From the NCBI GenBank assembly GCA_944326265.1, contig CALVDE010000010.1:1-42632 (forward strand): a stretch of 42,632 nucleotides of DNA, given 5' to 3'. Positions 17,226 to 25,638 of this stretch are shown here, piece by piece; the stretch's first letter is position 1, and the number at the start of each line of letters is the position of its first letter. Made by a program: the position numbers and the translations under genes. This DNA is from an uncultured Bacteroidales bacterium. GTDB lineage: Bacteria; Bacteroidota; Bacteroidia; Bacteroidales; UBA932. The notes beneath the pieces are model-generated. The model made no database searches, was not told the DNA's origin, and saw only the letters and a list, made by a program, of their open reading frames with translations.

Positions 17226-18168
17226 CGCGCACCTCCTTTTCCCGGAGGATGTCACTCCTTAGGTACTCCAGGACTTTCCTGCCTCCGGATATGCAGGCAT
17301 TGAACAGTACCTCCAGGTCCACTCCGCTTCCTGAACGGTAAGATTCCGTTTCCGCTGCCTGGTCCGATATGAAGTGATGCGCTTTGTCTTCGGCCCAAAG
17401 TTCTGGCGGCTCAGTGCGTGAGACCGCGCCCGGCATGATGTTGACAGCTCCAGCCGCAGTCCGCTCGCTGTACAGTGCTCCTGTCTCAGGTGTCCCGGTC
17501 CTGGTAAAATGCACTCTGGCGGCGATTTCTTCCAGGGATGCGTTGAGCAGCAGCCGTCCGGAATCGATGACGGTTACATGATCTGTTATCTCATCTACTT
17601 CCCTGACCTGGTGCGTGGAAAGCACGATGGTCCTGTCAGGCCTTCTGTGTCCGGCCAACATGCGTCTCAGGCACAGTCTGGAAGGAATATCGAGTCCGTT
17701 GCCGGGTTCGTCAAGGAGCAACAGACGTGTGTTGAGCGACAGAGCGAAGGCTATCAGTGCCTTTTTTTTCTGTCCGGCGGACAGCTTGCGGAACGAATCG
17801 CCTGGGTTTACATCGAATGCTTCCAGGTATCCGCGCAGAGCCCCGCTGTCATAGTGGGAATAGAATACACCGTAGCTGTCGGCGAATTTCACGACCGGCA
17901 TGTCCGGAGCATTGAAGCTTTCCGGCACGAAACAAACTTCGTCCAGGAACTCCGTCCTGCGTTCAAACGGTGTCATGCCGTTTACCGATATCCGTCCGCC
18001 AGTGCATTTGAGAAGTCCGGCCATCAGGCGCATCAGGGTGGTCTTGCCTGCCCCGTTCCTGCCCAGAAGCCCGTAGACTGCTCCGTCATTCAGCTTGAGG
18101 CTCAGGCCGTCGTAGATACGTCGTCCCCTATAGCTGAACATAAGTTCATCTATCTGTATCATAAGCAT
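17218..18168 (-). CDS. ABC transporter ATP-binding protein
   Basis: The 316-residue protein has Walker A GRNGAGKTT (36-44), signature LSAGQ (129-133), Walker B LLLLDEPGNGLD (149-160) and a switch His in STHQ. The C-terminal 100 residues extend beyond the nucleotide-binding fold, as in bacitracin/CcmA-type exporters. Sequence around the signature, QKKKALIAFAL, resembles the YtrB group, in which a GntR regulator usually precedes the ATPase; no such regulator is present here. An ATG at 18162 is an equally good start. A near-consensus CATATTTG (minus strand, 18233-18240) may be the promoter. The product pairs with the permease downstream. Confidence 0.88.
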   Translation of the reverse strand: MLMIQIDELMFSYRGRRIYDGLSLKLNDGAVYGLLGRNGAGKTTLMRLMAGLLKCTGGRISVNGMTPFERRTEFLDEVCFVPESFNAPDMPVVKFADSYGVFYSHYDSGALRGYLEAFDVNPGDSFRKLSAGQKKKALIAFALSLNTRLLLLDEPGNGLDIPSRLCLRRMLAGHRRPDRTIVLSTHQVREVDEITDHVTVIDSGRLLLNASLEEIAARVHFTRTGTPETGALYSERTAAGAVNIMPGAVSRTEPPELWAEDKAHHFISDQAAETESYRSGSGVDLEVLFNACISGGRKVLEYLRSDILREKEVRDE

Positions 18169-18308
18169 ATAATTAAAATGTTCAGTGCTGCCGGCTGCCG
18201 TGGGACGTTACGGTTGCCTTTTCTTCACTCTGCAAATATGAGACAATAATCCGGCATATCAAAATTAAGATAGAAAGTTTTGATAAAATTGGAAATTCAG
18301 ACGATATC

Positions 18309-18564
18309 CGGCTTTGCCGCATATCCTGTTGCGCCTCGGCAATGCAAAATTGAATAAATTCATTTGCATTGCTCTTTTGGTTTCTGGGTATATTCGGCTT
18401 TGCCGCATATCCTGTTGCGCCTCGGCAATGCAAAATTGAATAAATTCATTTGCATTGCTCTTTTGGTTTCTGGGTATATTCGGCTTTGCCGCATATCCTG
18501 TTGCGCCTCGGCAATGCAAAATTGAATAAATTCATTTGCATTGCTCTCGGCTTCTGCGTATATT
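18309..18564 (+). repeat. Three tandem copies of an 86-bp repeat with internal hairpin
   Basis: Units begin at 18309, 18395 and 18481 (period 86). The first two are nearly identical; the third is about 2 nt shorter and diverges in its last 25 nt. Each contains a perfect 10-bp inverted repeat, GCAATGCAAA and TTTGCATTGC, at 18339-18372, 18425-18458 and 18511-18544, plus a short CGGC-TTT-GCCG hairpin. Because 86 is not a multiple of 3, the open frames across this region are chance products. The last copy merges directly into the tRNA-Ser promoter. Confidence 0.9.
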
Positions 18565-18566
18565 TG
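18535..18566 (+). promoter_or_regulatory. Promoter of tRNA-Ser inside the last repeat copy
   Basis: TTTG at 18535-18538 and TATATTTG at 18559-18566 are separated by 20 nt, a very good match to the Bacteroidetes -33/-7 arrangement. The tRNA starts 17 nt later. The two upstream repeat copies carry the same TTTG but TATATTCG at 22-nt spacing, so they look like decayed promoter copies. Confidence 0.7.
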
Positions 18567-18582
18567 CAGCCCGAATTGAAAA

Positions 18583-18670
18583 GGAGAGATGCCGGAGTGG
18601 TCGAACGGGGCAGTCTCGAAAACTGTTGAACTCCTTGTGGGTTCCGGGGGTTCGAATCCCCCTCTCTCCG
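18583..18670 (+). tRNA. tRNA-Ser (anticodon CGA)
   Basis: The 88-nt cloverleaf has acceptor stem GGAGAGA/TCTCTCC, a long class II variable arm, anticodon loop CTCGAAA giving CGA (serine, codon UCG) and T arm GGGGG-TTCGAAT-CCCCC. The discriminator is G and CCA is not encoded. Confidence 0.95.
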
Positions 18671-19007
18671 CAAAATCCCCGTAATATTCTAAATATCATC
18701 GATTTCTCAGCCCGATTCCTCAGTTTCAATTCGCCCGGCATCTTCACGTTGCTTTTTAGTTGTATTGTAACAGCTTTATTTACATGGTATTGTATTTTGC
18801 GTAAAAAGTTAAGTGACGGCACAAAGGCACATTCTGAGAGGAATCTGCCCCACTTAAAATTTTGGCTGATAGATAAAGTGTTTATATTCAAGCATATGCA
18901 ACTCAACTAAAAATTAACATGAAGATTGTAGGGTATATTTGCGGATAATCATTTTTATAATAAAATGGAATGTTTAGTTTTGTAAAAATAACGATGGAGT
19001 CAATGCT
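18671..19007 (+). promoter_or_regulatory. 337-nt gap with two candidate -7 elements for the DUF1963 gene
   Basis: No gene is visible. Two perfect TAnnTTTG elements occur on the plus strand, TATATTTG at 18934-18941 and TAGTTTTG at 18975-18982. The second ends 25 nt before the ATG at 19008 and is the likelier promoter. The rest is AT-rich DNA downstream of tRNA-Ser, with no clear terminator. Confidence 0.45.
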
Positions 19008-19631
19008 ATGGCGATACGGATTAATACAAGGGTGACAGACGGGAACCTAAAAGGGCTTAGTCATTGGTGGGGTGCCCCGGATTTGCCTGAGGGTATGGCT
19101 TACCCCTGTATCAATGTCAAGGATGAGGACGGCGGCACTTATCCCGAGCCGCTGACGTTCGTGTGTCAGATACGGTGTGCTGATATTGCGGAGCTGGATC
19201 CGGAGGGACTGCTGCCGCATCGCGGTATGCTTTACTTTTTTGCACCGATAGACTATTTTCTGGGGGATGACGGCTCGCCGCTGGATTATCACGATTCACC
19301 GGCGGTGCTTTATACGGAGCAGGAAGACGGGCTGCGGCCTTATGAGCTGTGCTGGGAGGGTACGGACGAGAGTGTATTCCGGCCTGCCGAGGAAATGCTT
19401 TTCACTAAGACTGAATCTCCGCGCGGCGACGGTCACATCCTGCTGGGCGAGCCGTATCAGGACGAGATCCGCCAGGCTCATCCGGGCTGCCTGTCCCTGC
19501 TGCAGATAGACGAGGACGACCGCTGGGGGCTGCGCTTCTACGACTGCGGCATGTACTATTTTCTCGTCGTACCCGGCGACCTCAAGGCCCGCAGATGGCA
19601 CCGCGTCGGAGGCGATATGTTTTTCTATTAG
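19008..19631 (+). CDS. DUF1963 (YwqG-like) protein
   Basis: The 207-residue soluble protein matches the YwqG/DUF1963 pattern: an N-terminal segment with WWGAPDLPEGMAYP (24-37), a central LTFVCQIRCADI, the GMLYFF strand, and a C-terminal LLQIDEDD ... FYDCGMYYFLV stretch. The family function is not established. Its N-terminus (about 80 residues) is shorter than in Bacillus YwqG. It stands alone, with its own promoter candidates and a strong bidirectional terminator after it. Confidence 0.8.
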   Translation: MAIRINTRVTDGNLKGLSHWWGAPDLPEGMAYPCINVKDEDGGTYPEPLTFVCQIRCADIAELDPEGLLPHRGMLYFFAPIDYFLGDDGSPLDYHDSPAVLYTEQEDGLRPYELCWEGTDESVFRPAEEMLFTKTESPRGDGHILLGEPYQDEIRQAHPGCLSLLQIDEDDRWGLRFYDCGMYYFLVVPGDLKARRWHRVGGDMFFY

Positions 19632-19647
19632 AAATGATTCTTAATGA

Positions 19648-19681
19648 AAACCCCGGGCGGGAAGATTCCTGTCCGGGGTTT
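19648..19681. terminator. Bidirectional intrinsic terminator between DUF1963 gene and nqrF
   Basis: Arms AAACCCCGG (19648-19656) and CCGGGGTTT (19673-19681) pair perfectly around a 16-nt loop that can itself pair in part. The A- and T-rich flanks of the GC stem allow it to serve both convergent transcripts: the DUF1963 gene ending at 19631 and the nqr operon ending at 19720. Confidence 0.75.
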
Positions 19682-19719
19682 CGTGTGTATACTGTCGACT
19701 ATTAAAGTCCGTAGCGGGA

Positions 19720-20985
19720 CTATGAGCCGAAGTTGTCGAAGAGGATGTTCTCGGGAGGTACTCCGAGGCTGTCCAGCATCTTGAGGACGGACTGGGTCAT
19801 CATCGGAGGTCCGCACATCAGGTAGAGACAGTCCTCTGGTGCCTCGTGATTCTTGAGGTAGGTCTCGTAGAGGACGTTGTGCACGAATCCGACTTTGTAT
19901 GCCACTCCGGCTGCATCGGCCTCGGGATCCTGACGGTCGAGGGCCAGGTGGAACTTGAAGTTGGGGAACTCGCGCTCTATCTCGTGGAAGTCCTCGAGGT
20001 AGAAGGCCTCCTTCAGGCTGCGGGCACCGTAGAAGAAGTTGACCTTGCGGGCTGTCTTCTCGGTCTTGAACAGATGCATGATGTGGCTTCTCATGGGAGC
20101 CATGCCGGCACCGCCGCCGATGAAGATGAACTCCTGGTCTGCGGGAGCGTTGTCCGGGATGAAGAACTCTCCGTAAGGGCCCGAGATGATCACCTTGTCA
20201 CCCGGCTTGCGGGAGAAGATGTAGGACGAGCTGATTCCGGGAGGCACGTTCATGAAGCCGCCCTTGGCCTTGTCGAAAGGAGGCGTGGCGATACGGACGT
20301 TGAGCATGATGATGTCGCCCTCTGCAGGGTGGTTGGCCATGGAGTAGGCCTTGAAGGTAGGCTCGGAGTTGTGGGCGTGCAGCTTGAACACTCCCATCTT
20401 CTCCCAGTCGGTCCTGTAAGGCTCCTCGATGTCCATATCCTTGTAGTCGATGTCGTATTTGGGGATATCGATCTGGATGTAGCCGCCGGAACGGAAGTTG
20501 AGATGCTCGCCTGCGGGGAGCTTCACTACAAACTCCTTGATGAATGTGGCCACGTTCTTGTTGCTTACCACCTCGCACTCGAGTTTCTTGATTCCGAGGA
20601 TGCTCTGGGGAACGAGAATCTTGAGGTCCTCGCGCACCTTGACCTGGCATCCGAGTCTCCAGTTGTTCTGCTGCTGCTTGCGGGTGAAGAATCCCACCTC
20701 GGTGGGCAGGATGCTGCCGCCGCCGGAGAGCACCTGGCATTTGCACATGCCGCAGCTTCCGCCGCCTCCGCAGGCAGAGGGCAGGAAGATTTTCTCGTTG
20801 GAGAGGGTAGCCAGCAGGGACGAGCCGGGATTGACATCGAGGACTCTCTCCCCGTTGTTGATGTCGATCTTGACGTTGCCCTGAGGGGTCAGCTTGGCCT
20901 TGGCCACCAGCAGAAGGGCGACCAGGATGAGTGTCACTATGAGGAATGTGACGATTGAAAGTATAAGTATTGTAGTCAATGACAT
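19720..20985 (-). CDS. nqrF: Na+-translocating NADH:quinone reductase subunit F
   Basis: This is the NADH-oxidising subunit of Na+-NQR. The 421-residue protein has one N-terminal membrane helix (about 4-28), a plant-type [2Fe-2S] domain with Cys72, Cys78, Cys81 and Cys113, then FAD-binding (GGYIQIDIP, YSMANHP) and NADH-binding domains (GGGAGMAPMRSH, YGARS). Length fits the family. It is the last gene of nqrABCDEF, 12 nt after nqrE, and is followed by a strong terminator. Confidence 0.96.
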   Translation of the reverse strand: MSLTTILILSIVTFLIVTLILVALLLVAKAKLTPQGNVKIDINNGERVLDVNPGSSLLATLSNEKIFLPSACGGGGSCGMCKCQVLSGGGSILPTEVGFFTRKQQQNNWRLGCQVKVREDLKILVPQSILGIKKLECEVVSNKNVATFIKEFVVKLPAGEHLNFRSGGYIQIDIPKYDIDYKDMDIEEPYRTDWEKMGVFKLHAHNSEPTFKAYSMANHPAEGDIIMLNVRIATPPFDKAKGGFMNVPPGISSSYIFSRKPGDKVIISGPYGEFFIPDNAPADQEFIFIGGGAGMAPMRSHIMHLFKTEKTARKVNFFYGARSLKEAFYLEDFHEIEREFPNFKFHLALDRQDPEADAAGVAYKVGFVHNVLYETYLKNHEAPEDCLYLMCGPPMMTQSVLKMLDSLGVPPENILFDNFGS

Positions 20986-20997
20986 AGTCGTGTCCTC

Positions 20998-21612
20998 CTA
21001 TAATTGAATACCCATGAAGCTCATGAATGCCAGGCCCATGAGACCGGTGATGATGAATGATATACCGAGACCCTTGAGAGGCTTGGGCACGTTGGAATAG
21101 GCGAGTTTCTCGCGGATGGCGGCGATGGTCACGATGGCCAGGAACCAGCCGATGCCGGAACCGAGGGCGTATACCGTGGCATAGCCGAGGTTGGCGAAAT
21201 CCCTCTCCTGCATGAAGAGCGATGCTCCCATCACGGCGCAGTTCACAGCGATAAGGGGCAGGAAGATACCGAGCGAGGAGTAGAGCGAGGGGGAGAATTT
21301 CTCCACGATCATCTCGACGAGCTGGGTAACTGCCGCGATAACGGCTATGAAGATGATGAAACTCAGGAAGCTCAGGTCCAGATTGGCGAATGCCGGGCTG
21401 ATCCAGTCCATTGCTCCGGGGGTGAGGAAGAACTTATTGAGGAGGTAGTTGATGGGCAGGGTCACGAGGATAACGAAGATCACGGCGATACCCAGACCGA
21501 AGGCTGTCTTGACGTTCTTCGATACAGCCAGGAACGAACACATCCCCAAGAAGTATGCGAAAACCATGTTGTCGATGAAAATCGACTTGACGAATAGATT
21601 TAAATATTCCAT
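20998..21612 (-). CDS. nqrE: Na+-NQR subunit E
   Basis: The 204-residue integral membrane protein has six predicted helices and the NqrE start MEYLNLFVKSIFIDNMVFAY. NqrE and NqrD together hold an iron centre between half-helices in the membrane and form part of the Na+ path; that is family knowledge. It lies 15 nt after nqrD and 12 nt before nqrF. Confidence 0.95.
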   Translation of the reverse strand: MEYLNLFVKSIFIDNMVFAYFLGMCSFLAVSKNVKTAFGLGIAVIFVILVTLPINYLLNKFFLTPGAMDWISPAFANLDLSFLSFIIFIAVIAAVTQLVEMIVEKFSPSLYSSLGIFLPLIAVNCAVMGASLFMQERDFANLGYATVYALGSGIGWFLAIVTIAAIREKLAYSNVPKPLKGLGISFIITGLMGLAFMSFMGIQL

Positions 21613-21627
21613 AGCGGTGTGTCGTTA

Positions 21628-22242
21628 TTATTTTTCTTCAATGAGTTCTTTCTGGTAGCTTCTCTGTATCCAGATGAACAGGCCGACGAGAATCAGTGCC
21701 ATGGGAGGCATGATGATCAGGCCGTTGTTCATGTATCCGGCTGCGTACCAGCTGTCAGGGATGATCTGATGTCCGAAGAGACAGCCGGAGCCGAGCAGCT
21801 CGCGGAAGAAGGCCAGCACGACGAGTATCATACCGTAGCCTAGACCGTTGGCGATACCGTCAACGAATGAGGGCCAGGGCTTGTTGCCGAGGGCGAATGC
21901 CTCGATACGTCCCATGACGATACAGTTGGTGATGATAAGGCCGACGTATACGGAGAGCTGCTTGCTGACCTCGTAGGCGAAGGCCTTGAGGAACTGGTCG
22001 ATGAGAATCACGAACAGGGATACGAGCACCAGCTGTACGATGATACGGATACGGTTGGGAATCGTATTCCTGAGAAGTGACGCGAACAAGCTTGAGAATC
22101 CGGTTACGAGGGTAACCGAGAGAGCCATTACGCAGGCAGGCTCAAGCTTTACGGTAACTGCCAGCGAAGAGCAGATACCCAAGACTAAGACCGTTACCGG
22201 GTTGGCCTTGAAAAACGGGTTTTTATAGATTTCCTTCTTCAT
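21628..22242 (-). CDS. nqrD: Na+-NQR subunit D
   Basis: The 204-residue membrane protein begins MKKEIYKNPFFKANPV and contains LGICSSLAVTVKLEPA and IVMGRIEAFA, both typical of NqrD. I set the start at the ATG at 22242: the open frame extends 51 codons further upstream, but that extension lies within nqrC and has no NqrD similarity. The chosen start overlaps the nqrC end by 20 nt. The product pairs with NqrE in the membrane. Confidence 0.95.
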   Translation of the reverse strand: MKKEIYKNPFFKANPVTVLVLGICSSLAVTVKLEPACVMALSVTLVTGFSSLFASLLRNTIPNRIRIIVQLVLVSLFVILIDQFLKAFAYEVSKQLSVYVGLIITNCIVMGRIEAFALGNKPWPSFVDGIANGLGYGMILVVLAFFRELLGSGCLFGHQIIPDSWYAAGYMNNGLIIMPPMALILVGLFIWIQRSYQKELIEEK

Positions 22243-23044
22243 GATTGTCCACAGTATTGGTTGTTGAATCTGCGGCTGCCTGAGCCTGTGCTTTGGCGGC
22301 CAGTTGTTTTTCAAAATAGGGTTCATAATCCACAAGCCACTGCCTGATGGCGTTCTCCAGTGCGCGGCTGGTGATTGTTCCGCCGGAGATGGCATCCACT
22401 CCGTGCATGTCGCCTTCAGGAGCTCCGCCTTTTATGACGGAGATCGAGACTACGTTGTCTCCTTCAAAGATGGTCTTGCCGGCGAACTGGTTGCTGAAGT
22501 GCGGTGTGGCTATCTCGGCTCCCAGACCCGGAGTCTCGCCCTTGTGGAGGAATGTGGCTCCGTATACGGTGTTGTAGTCGTCCTTAAGGGAGACGTAGCC
22601 CCAGATAGGACCCCACAGACCTGCTCCGTAGATAGGGAAGATCTCGACTCTGCTGCCGTCGTCCAGAGTGCAGACGAATACGGGCAGGGTGAGTTTTGAT
22701 ACATCGGGATTGGCCTGCTTCATGATGTCGTACTGGGATTTCAGACCGGATGCGAGAGCCATCGGAAATGCGTTCCCCTCTACCTTCTCACCTTTGATAT
22801 TCACAAGGTAGGAGTCGGTGATGTATTTGTTGTACTCTGCTTCGATGTAGCTGTTCTTGTCCTTTGCCTGATCGGCTTCCTGAGCCAGATTGACTGAATA
22901 CAGGATGCTCTGACGGGTCTCTGTGGCCACGTTGGCGTTCTGCCTGTCACTCAGGGATACGGACACGAAAGCCAGAACAGCTGCCACTACCACCACAAGT
23001 ATGATGGAGTAGATGACGGTATATGTGTTACTGTTGGTATTCAT
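22223..23044 (-). CDS. nqrC: Na+-NQR subunit C (covalent FMN)
   Basis: The 273-residue protein has one N-terminal helix (about 10-30) and a periplasmic FMN-binding domain. The flavinylation motif reads DAISGGTITS (218-226) instead of the more common SGAT form, with the acceptor Thr kept. The C-terminal 30 residues are Ala/Gln-rich and acidic, longer than in Vibrio NqrC. It lies 11 nt after nqrB. Its FMN needs the ApbE flavin transferase, which is not in this window. Confidence 0.94.
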   Translation of the reverse strand: MNTNSNTYTVIYSIILVVVVAAVLAFVSVSLSDRQNANVATETRQSILYSVNLAQEADQAKDKNSYIEAEYNKYITDSYLVNIKGEKVEGNAFPMALASGLKSQYDIMKQANPDVSKLTLPVFVCTLDDGSRVEIFPIYGAGLWGPIWGYVSLKDDYNTVYGATFLHKGETPGLGAEIATPHFSNQFAGKTIFEGDNVVSISVIKGGAPEGDMHGVDAISGGTITSRALENAIRQWLVDYEPYFEKQLAAKAQAQAAADSTTNTVDNHEEGNL

Positions 23045-23055
23045 AGTGCTGTATC

Positions 23056-24174
23056 TTATTGATTGATTTGTGCCCTTTTGAGACGGTTCTTGATGTTCCT
23101 CTGCACTACGCAGTAGTCAATCAGCGGAGCGAAGGTGTTCATAAGCAGAATCGAGAGCATCATTCCCTCGGGATATCCGGGGTTGAACACCCTGAGGATG
23201 ATGGTGAATGCTCCGATCAGGAAACCGTAGATCCACTTGCCGGTCTCAGTCTGAGCCGAGGTGACGGGGTCGGTGGCCATGAATACGGCTCCGAAGGCGA
23301 ATCCGCCCATGATCAGGTGCTCCCATGCGGGCATAGCCAGGTAGGAAGTGGGATCAGGCGCGATGGCGTTGCAGAGATAACCCATTGCAAGACCGCCGAC
23401 AACGGTGGACAGCATGATCTTCCAGCTGGCGACGCCGGTGAAGATCAGTATCGCAGCACCGATAAGTATGGCAATAGTGGAGGTCTCGCCGGGACATCCG
23501 GGCATCAGGCCGATGAACATGTTGAGGATGCTGTCGCTGCCGTTTGCCATTGTGGGGAAGTTGCCTACAGCTGCCTCTGCAAGAGGAGTCGCACCGGAAT
23601 ATCCGTCCACTCCTGCAACCCAGACTTTGTCGCCTGACATGTGGGAAGGATATGCAAAGAACAGAAATGCTCTTGCAATCAGTGCGGGGTTCCATATATT
23701 CATGCCGGTGCCTCCGAATACTTCCTTGCCGAGGATGACAGCGAAAGCCACTGCGAGGGCCAGGATCCAAAGGGGAATGTTGATGGGGACGATCAGCGGG
23801 ATAATCATACCTGTGACCAGGTAGCCCTCGTTGACCTCATGTCCGCGTATCTGTGCAGATGCGAACTCTATGCCCAGACCTACGATGTAGGATACCAGGT
23901 AGAGGGGAAGTATCTTGAGGAAACCGTACCATACCATCTGCCAGAAGCCCATATCCGTGCCTGCGGCGAGGTTGTGCTGGTAGCCGATGTTATAGATACC
24001 GAAGAGGAGGGTGGGGATCAGTGCGACCACCACGATGATCATGACTCTCTTGAGGTCGTTGCAGTCCCTGACGTGCGAGCCCCGTCTGGTGACGGTATTG
24101 GGCACTCTCAGGAATGACTGGAAAGCCTCGATGGTGGAGTCGAATATTGAGCCTTTTTTCTCTTTCTTTTCCAT
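23056..24174 (-). CDS. nqrB: Na+-NQR subunit B (covalent FMN, riboflavin)
   Basis: The 372-residue membrane protein of the RnfD/NqrB family carries the flavinylation motif SGATPLAEA (193-201; acceptor Thr196), GKEVFGGTGMNIWNPAL and the loop FMATDPVTSAQT. NqrB carries covalent FMN and forms the main Na+-coupling subunit. It starts 4 nt after the nqrA stop, so translation is probably coupled. Confidence 0.95.
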   Translation of the reverse strand: MEKKEKKGSIFDSTIEAFQSFLRVPNTVTRRGSHVRDCNDLKRVMIIVVVALIPTLLFGIYNIGYQHNLAAGTDMGFWQMVWYGFLKILPLYLVSYIVGLGIEFASAQIRGHEVNEGYLVTGMIIPLIVPINIPLWILALAVAFAVILGKEVFGGTGMNIWNPALIARAFLFFAYPSHMSGDKVWVAGVDGYSGATPLAEAAVGNFPTMANGSDSILNMFIGLMPGCPGETSTIAILIGAAILIFTGVASWKIMLSTVVGGLAMGYLCNAIAPDPTSYLAMPAWEHLIMGGFAFGAVFMATDPVTSAQTETGKWIYGFLIGAFTIILRVFNPGYPEGMMLSILLMNTFAPLIDYCVVQRNIKNRLKRAQINQ

Positions 24175-24178
24175 ATTG

Positions 24179-25552
24179 CTATGCCATTTCTTTAATCATG
24201 ATGTCAATGCCCTTGGACACGATAGCCTGGATGTCTATCTTGGAAGGGTCTATGTACTCGCAGAGCGCGAAGTCCTCCTCGACTACCTCATAGATGCCGA
24301 GCTGCTCCATCTTGTCGATGTCCTCGGCCAGGATGGCCTTGAGCAGATACACGGGATAGATGTTCATCGGGAACACCTTGGCGTACTTGTTGGTCATTAC
24401 GAATGCTCTTACGCCGCCGTTGAGGTTGGAGTCCATCTTGTACTTCTTCCTGGGGGTAAGCCATGAGAAATAGGTGGATGCGAAGCTGTACTTCTTGGGC
24501 CTGAATATCTTGGCCCATCCGAATGTCTCGTAGTAGTTGCCTTCGGTAATCAGGGACACGCAGTCGTCGTAGAATCCCAGGTAGCCGTCCTTGCCTACGT
24601 TTGTGCCGGTGAGGATGTTGCCGCTGATGAAGCGCACTTCGCAGCCTTTCTGGAGTTGCTCGACATTGTCGTTGGTCATGTCGGCGATGCCGCTCATGCA
24701 CATGCCGCTGATGCATTTCACATAGCCGGGAGTGCTTACGCGGGGACCTCCAACTGCGACGGTCTTGCGCATGTCCACCTTGCCGGTGGCGAAGAAGCGG
24801 CCGATGATGGCCAGCATCTGGAGATTGACAGTCCAGACCATATCACCCTTGTTTATAGGGCAGACGTGGTTGATCTGTACGCCCACATTGCCGGCGGGAT
24901 GAGGCCCGTCAAAAATGTGGAACTCCACTCCGCTCAGTTTGTGGAACGGCGTGCTGGCGTGAGTCTTCGCATTCAGACCGAAGTGAATCTTGGAAACCAC
25001 TTTGGAAAGAGTGCTGATGGCAGTCTGAATGTTCTCCACCTCATCCTTGAGGATGTAATCGTAGTCCGCAGCCAGGGGGGCCGAGTCGAATCCGGAGATG
25101 TAGAGTGCCTTGGGGCGTACTTCCGGATTGGGAATGATACCGTAGGGACGCTGCTTGATGCAGGGCCACAGTCCGCTTTCGAGGAGGGCGCTGATCACCT
25201 GCTCCGCAGTGATGGCCTCGGGCTTGGGAAGATCGAACATGGCGTATTCCGTTTCCGGATCAGCCTTGACTCTGACCTCGAGAAGCTTTCTCTTCTCACC
25301 TCGGATAATTCCGCAGACAGTTCCGCTCACCGGGGAGGTGAACCTGACTTCAGGTCTCTTCTTATCGAAGAAAAGGACGGATCCGGCCTTTACGGCGTCA
25401 CCTTCCTTTACTGCGAGCTTTGGAATAAGGCATCTGAAATCGGTGGGCTTCACAGCCACTGTCTCCGAAACTATACTCTTGAGGATACGGGTCTCGGGCA
25501 CACCCTCTACAGGTATGTCCAGCCCTTGTTTCAATTTTATATAGTCAACCAT
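24179..25552 (-). CDS. nqrA: Na+-NQR subunit A
   Basis: The 457-residue peripheral subunit begins MVDYIKLKQGLDIPVEG, the typical NqrA start. I used the ATG at 25552; the open frame runs 23 codons further upstream, but that part crosses the -7 promoter element. NqrA sits on the cytoplasmic face near the quinone site. It is the first gene of a complete six-gene operon, with promoter TATCTTTG about 32 nt upstream. Confidence 0.95.
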   Translation of the reverse strand: MVDYIKLKQGLDIPVEGVPETRILKSIVSETVAVKPTDFRCLIPKLAVKEGDAVKAGSVLFFDKKRPEVRFTSPVSGTVCGIIRGEKRKLLEVRVKADPETEYAMFDLPKPEAITAEQVISALLESGLWPCIKQRPYGIIPNPEVRPKALYISGFDSAPLAADYDYILKDEVENIQTAISTLSKVVSKIHFGLNAKTHASTPFHKLSGVEFHIFDGPHPAGNVGVQINHVCPINKGDMVWTVNLQMLAIIGRFFATGKVDMRKTVAVGGPRVSTPGYVKCISGMCMSGIADMTNDNVEQLQKGCEVRFISGNILTGTNVGKDGYLGFYDDCVSLITEGNYYETFGWAKIFRPKKYSFASTYFSWLTPRKKYKMDSNLNGGVRAFVMTNKYAKVFPMNIYPVYLLKAILAEDIDKMEQLGIYEVVEEDFALCEYIDPSKIDIQAIVSKGIDIMIKEMA

Positions 25553-25583
25553 ATCCTTTTTATATAAAACAAAAATTTGGGTG

Positions 25584-25591
25584 CAAAGATA
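25584..25591 (-). promoter_or_regulatory. nqrA: -7 element of the nqr operon
   Basis: On the minus strand the sequence reads TATCTTTG, a match to TAnnTTTG, about 32 nt before the nqrA ATG. It lies back to back with the pcrA promoter in an 86-nt divergent gap, so the two promoters may share regulatory input. Confidence 0.6.
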
Positions 25592-25604
25592 GATAAAACT
25601 TTCG

Positions 25605-25612
25605 TAGATTTG
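25605..25612 (+). promoter_or_regulatory. pcrA: -7 element for pcrA
   Basis: TAGATTTG matches TAnnTTTG and ends 26 nt before the pcrA ATG at 25639. It is divergent from, and only 13 nt away from, the nqr -7 element. Confidence 0.6.
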
Positions 25613-25638
25613 CGTCTCCAATTTAAAAAGAATGTGAA

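Noticed and set aside
18182-18519. Small proteins in the repeat region (frames with MHCRGATGYAAK)
   Set aside because: They arise from the repeat itself; the 86-bp period breaks the frame between copies.
18309-18564. CRISPR array
   Set aside because: The repeats are 86 bp, contiguous and without unique spacers, and no cas genes are present.
18446-18910. Protein-coding frames across tRNA-Ser
   Set aside because: They cross a well-folded tRNA gene, so are chance reading frames.
22243-22395. Longer NqrD start at 22395
   Set aside because: The extension overlaps nqrC and lacks NqrD similarity; the ATG at 22242 gives the standard N-terminus.
25553-25621. Longer NqrA start at 25621
   Set aside because: The added residues do not resemble NqrA and would place the promoter element inside the gene.
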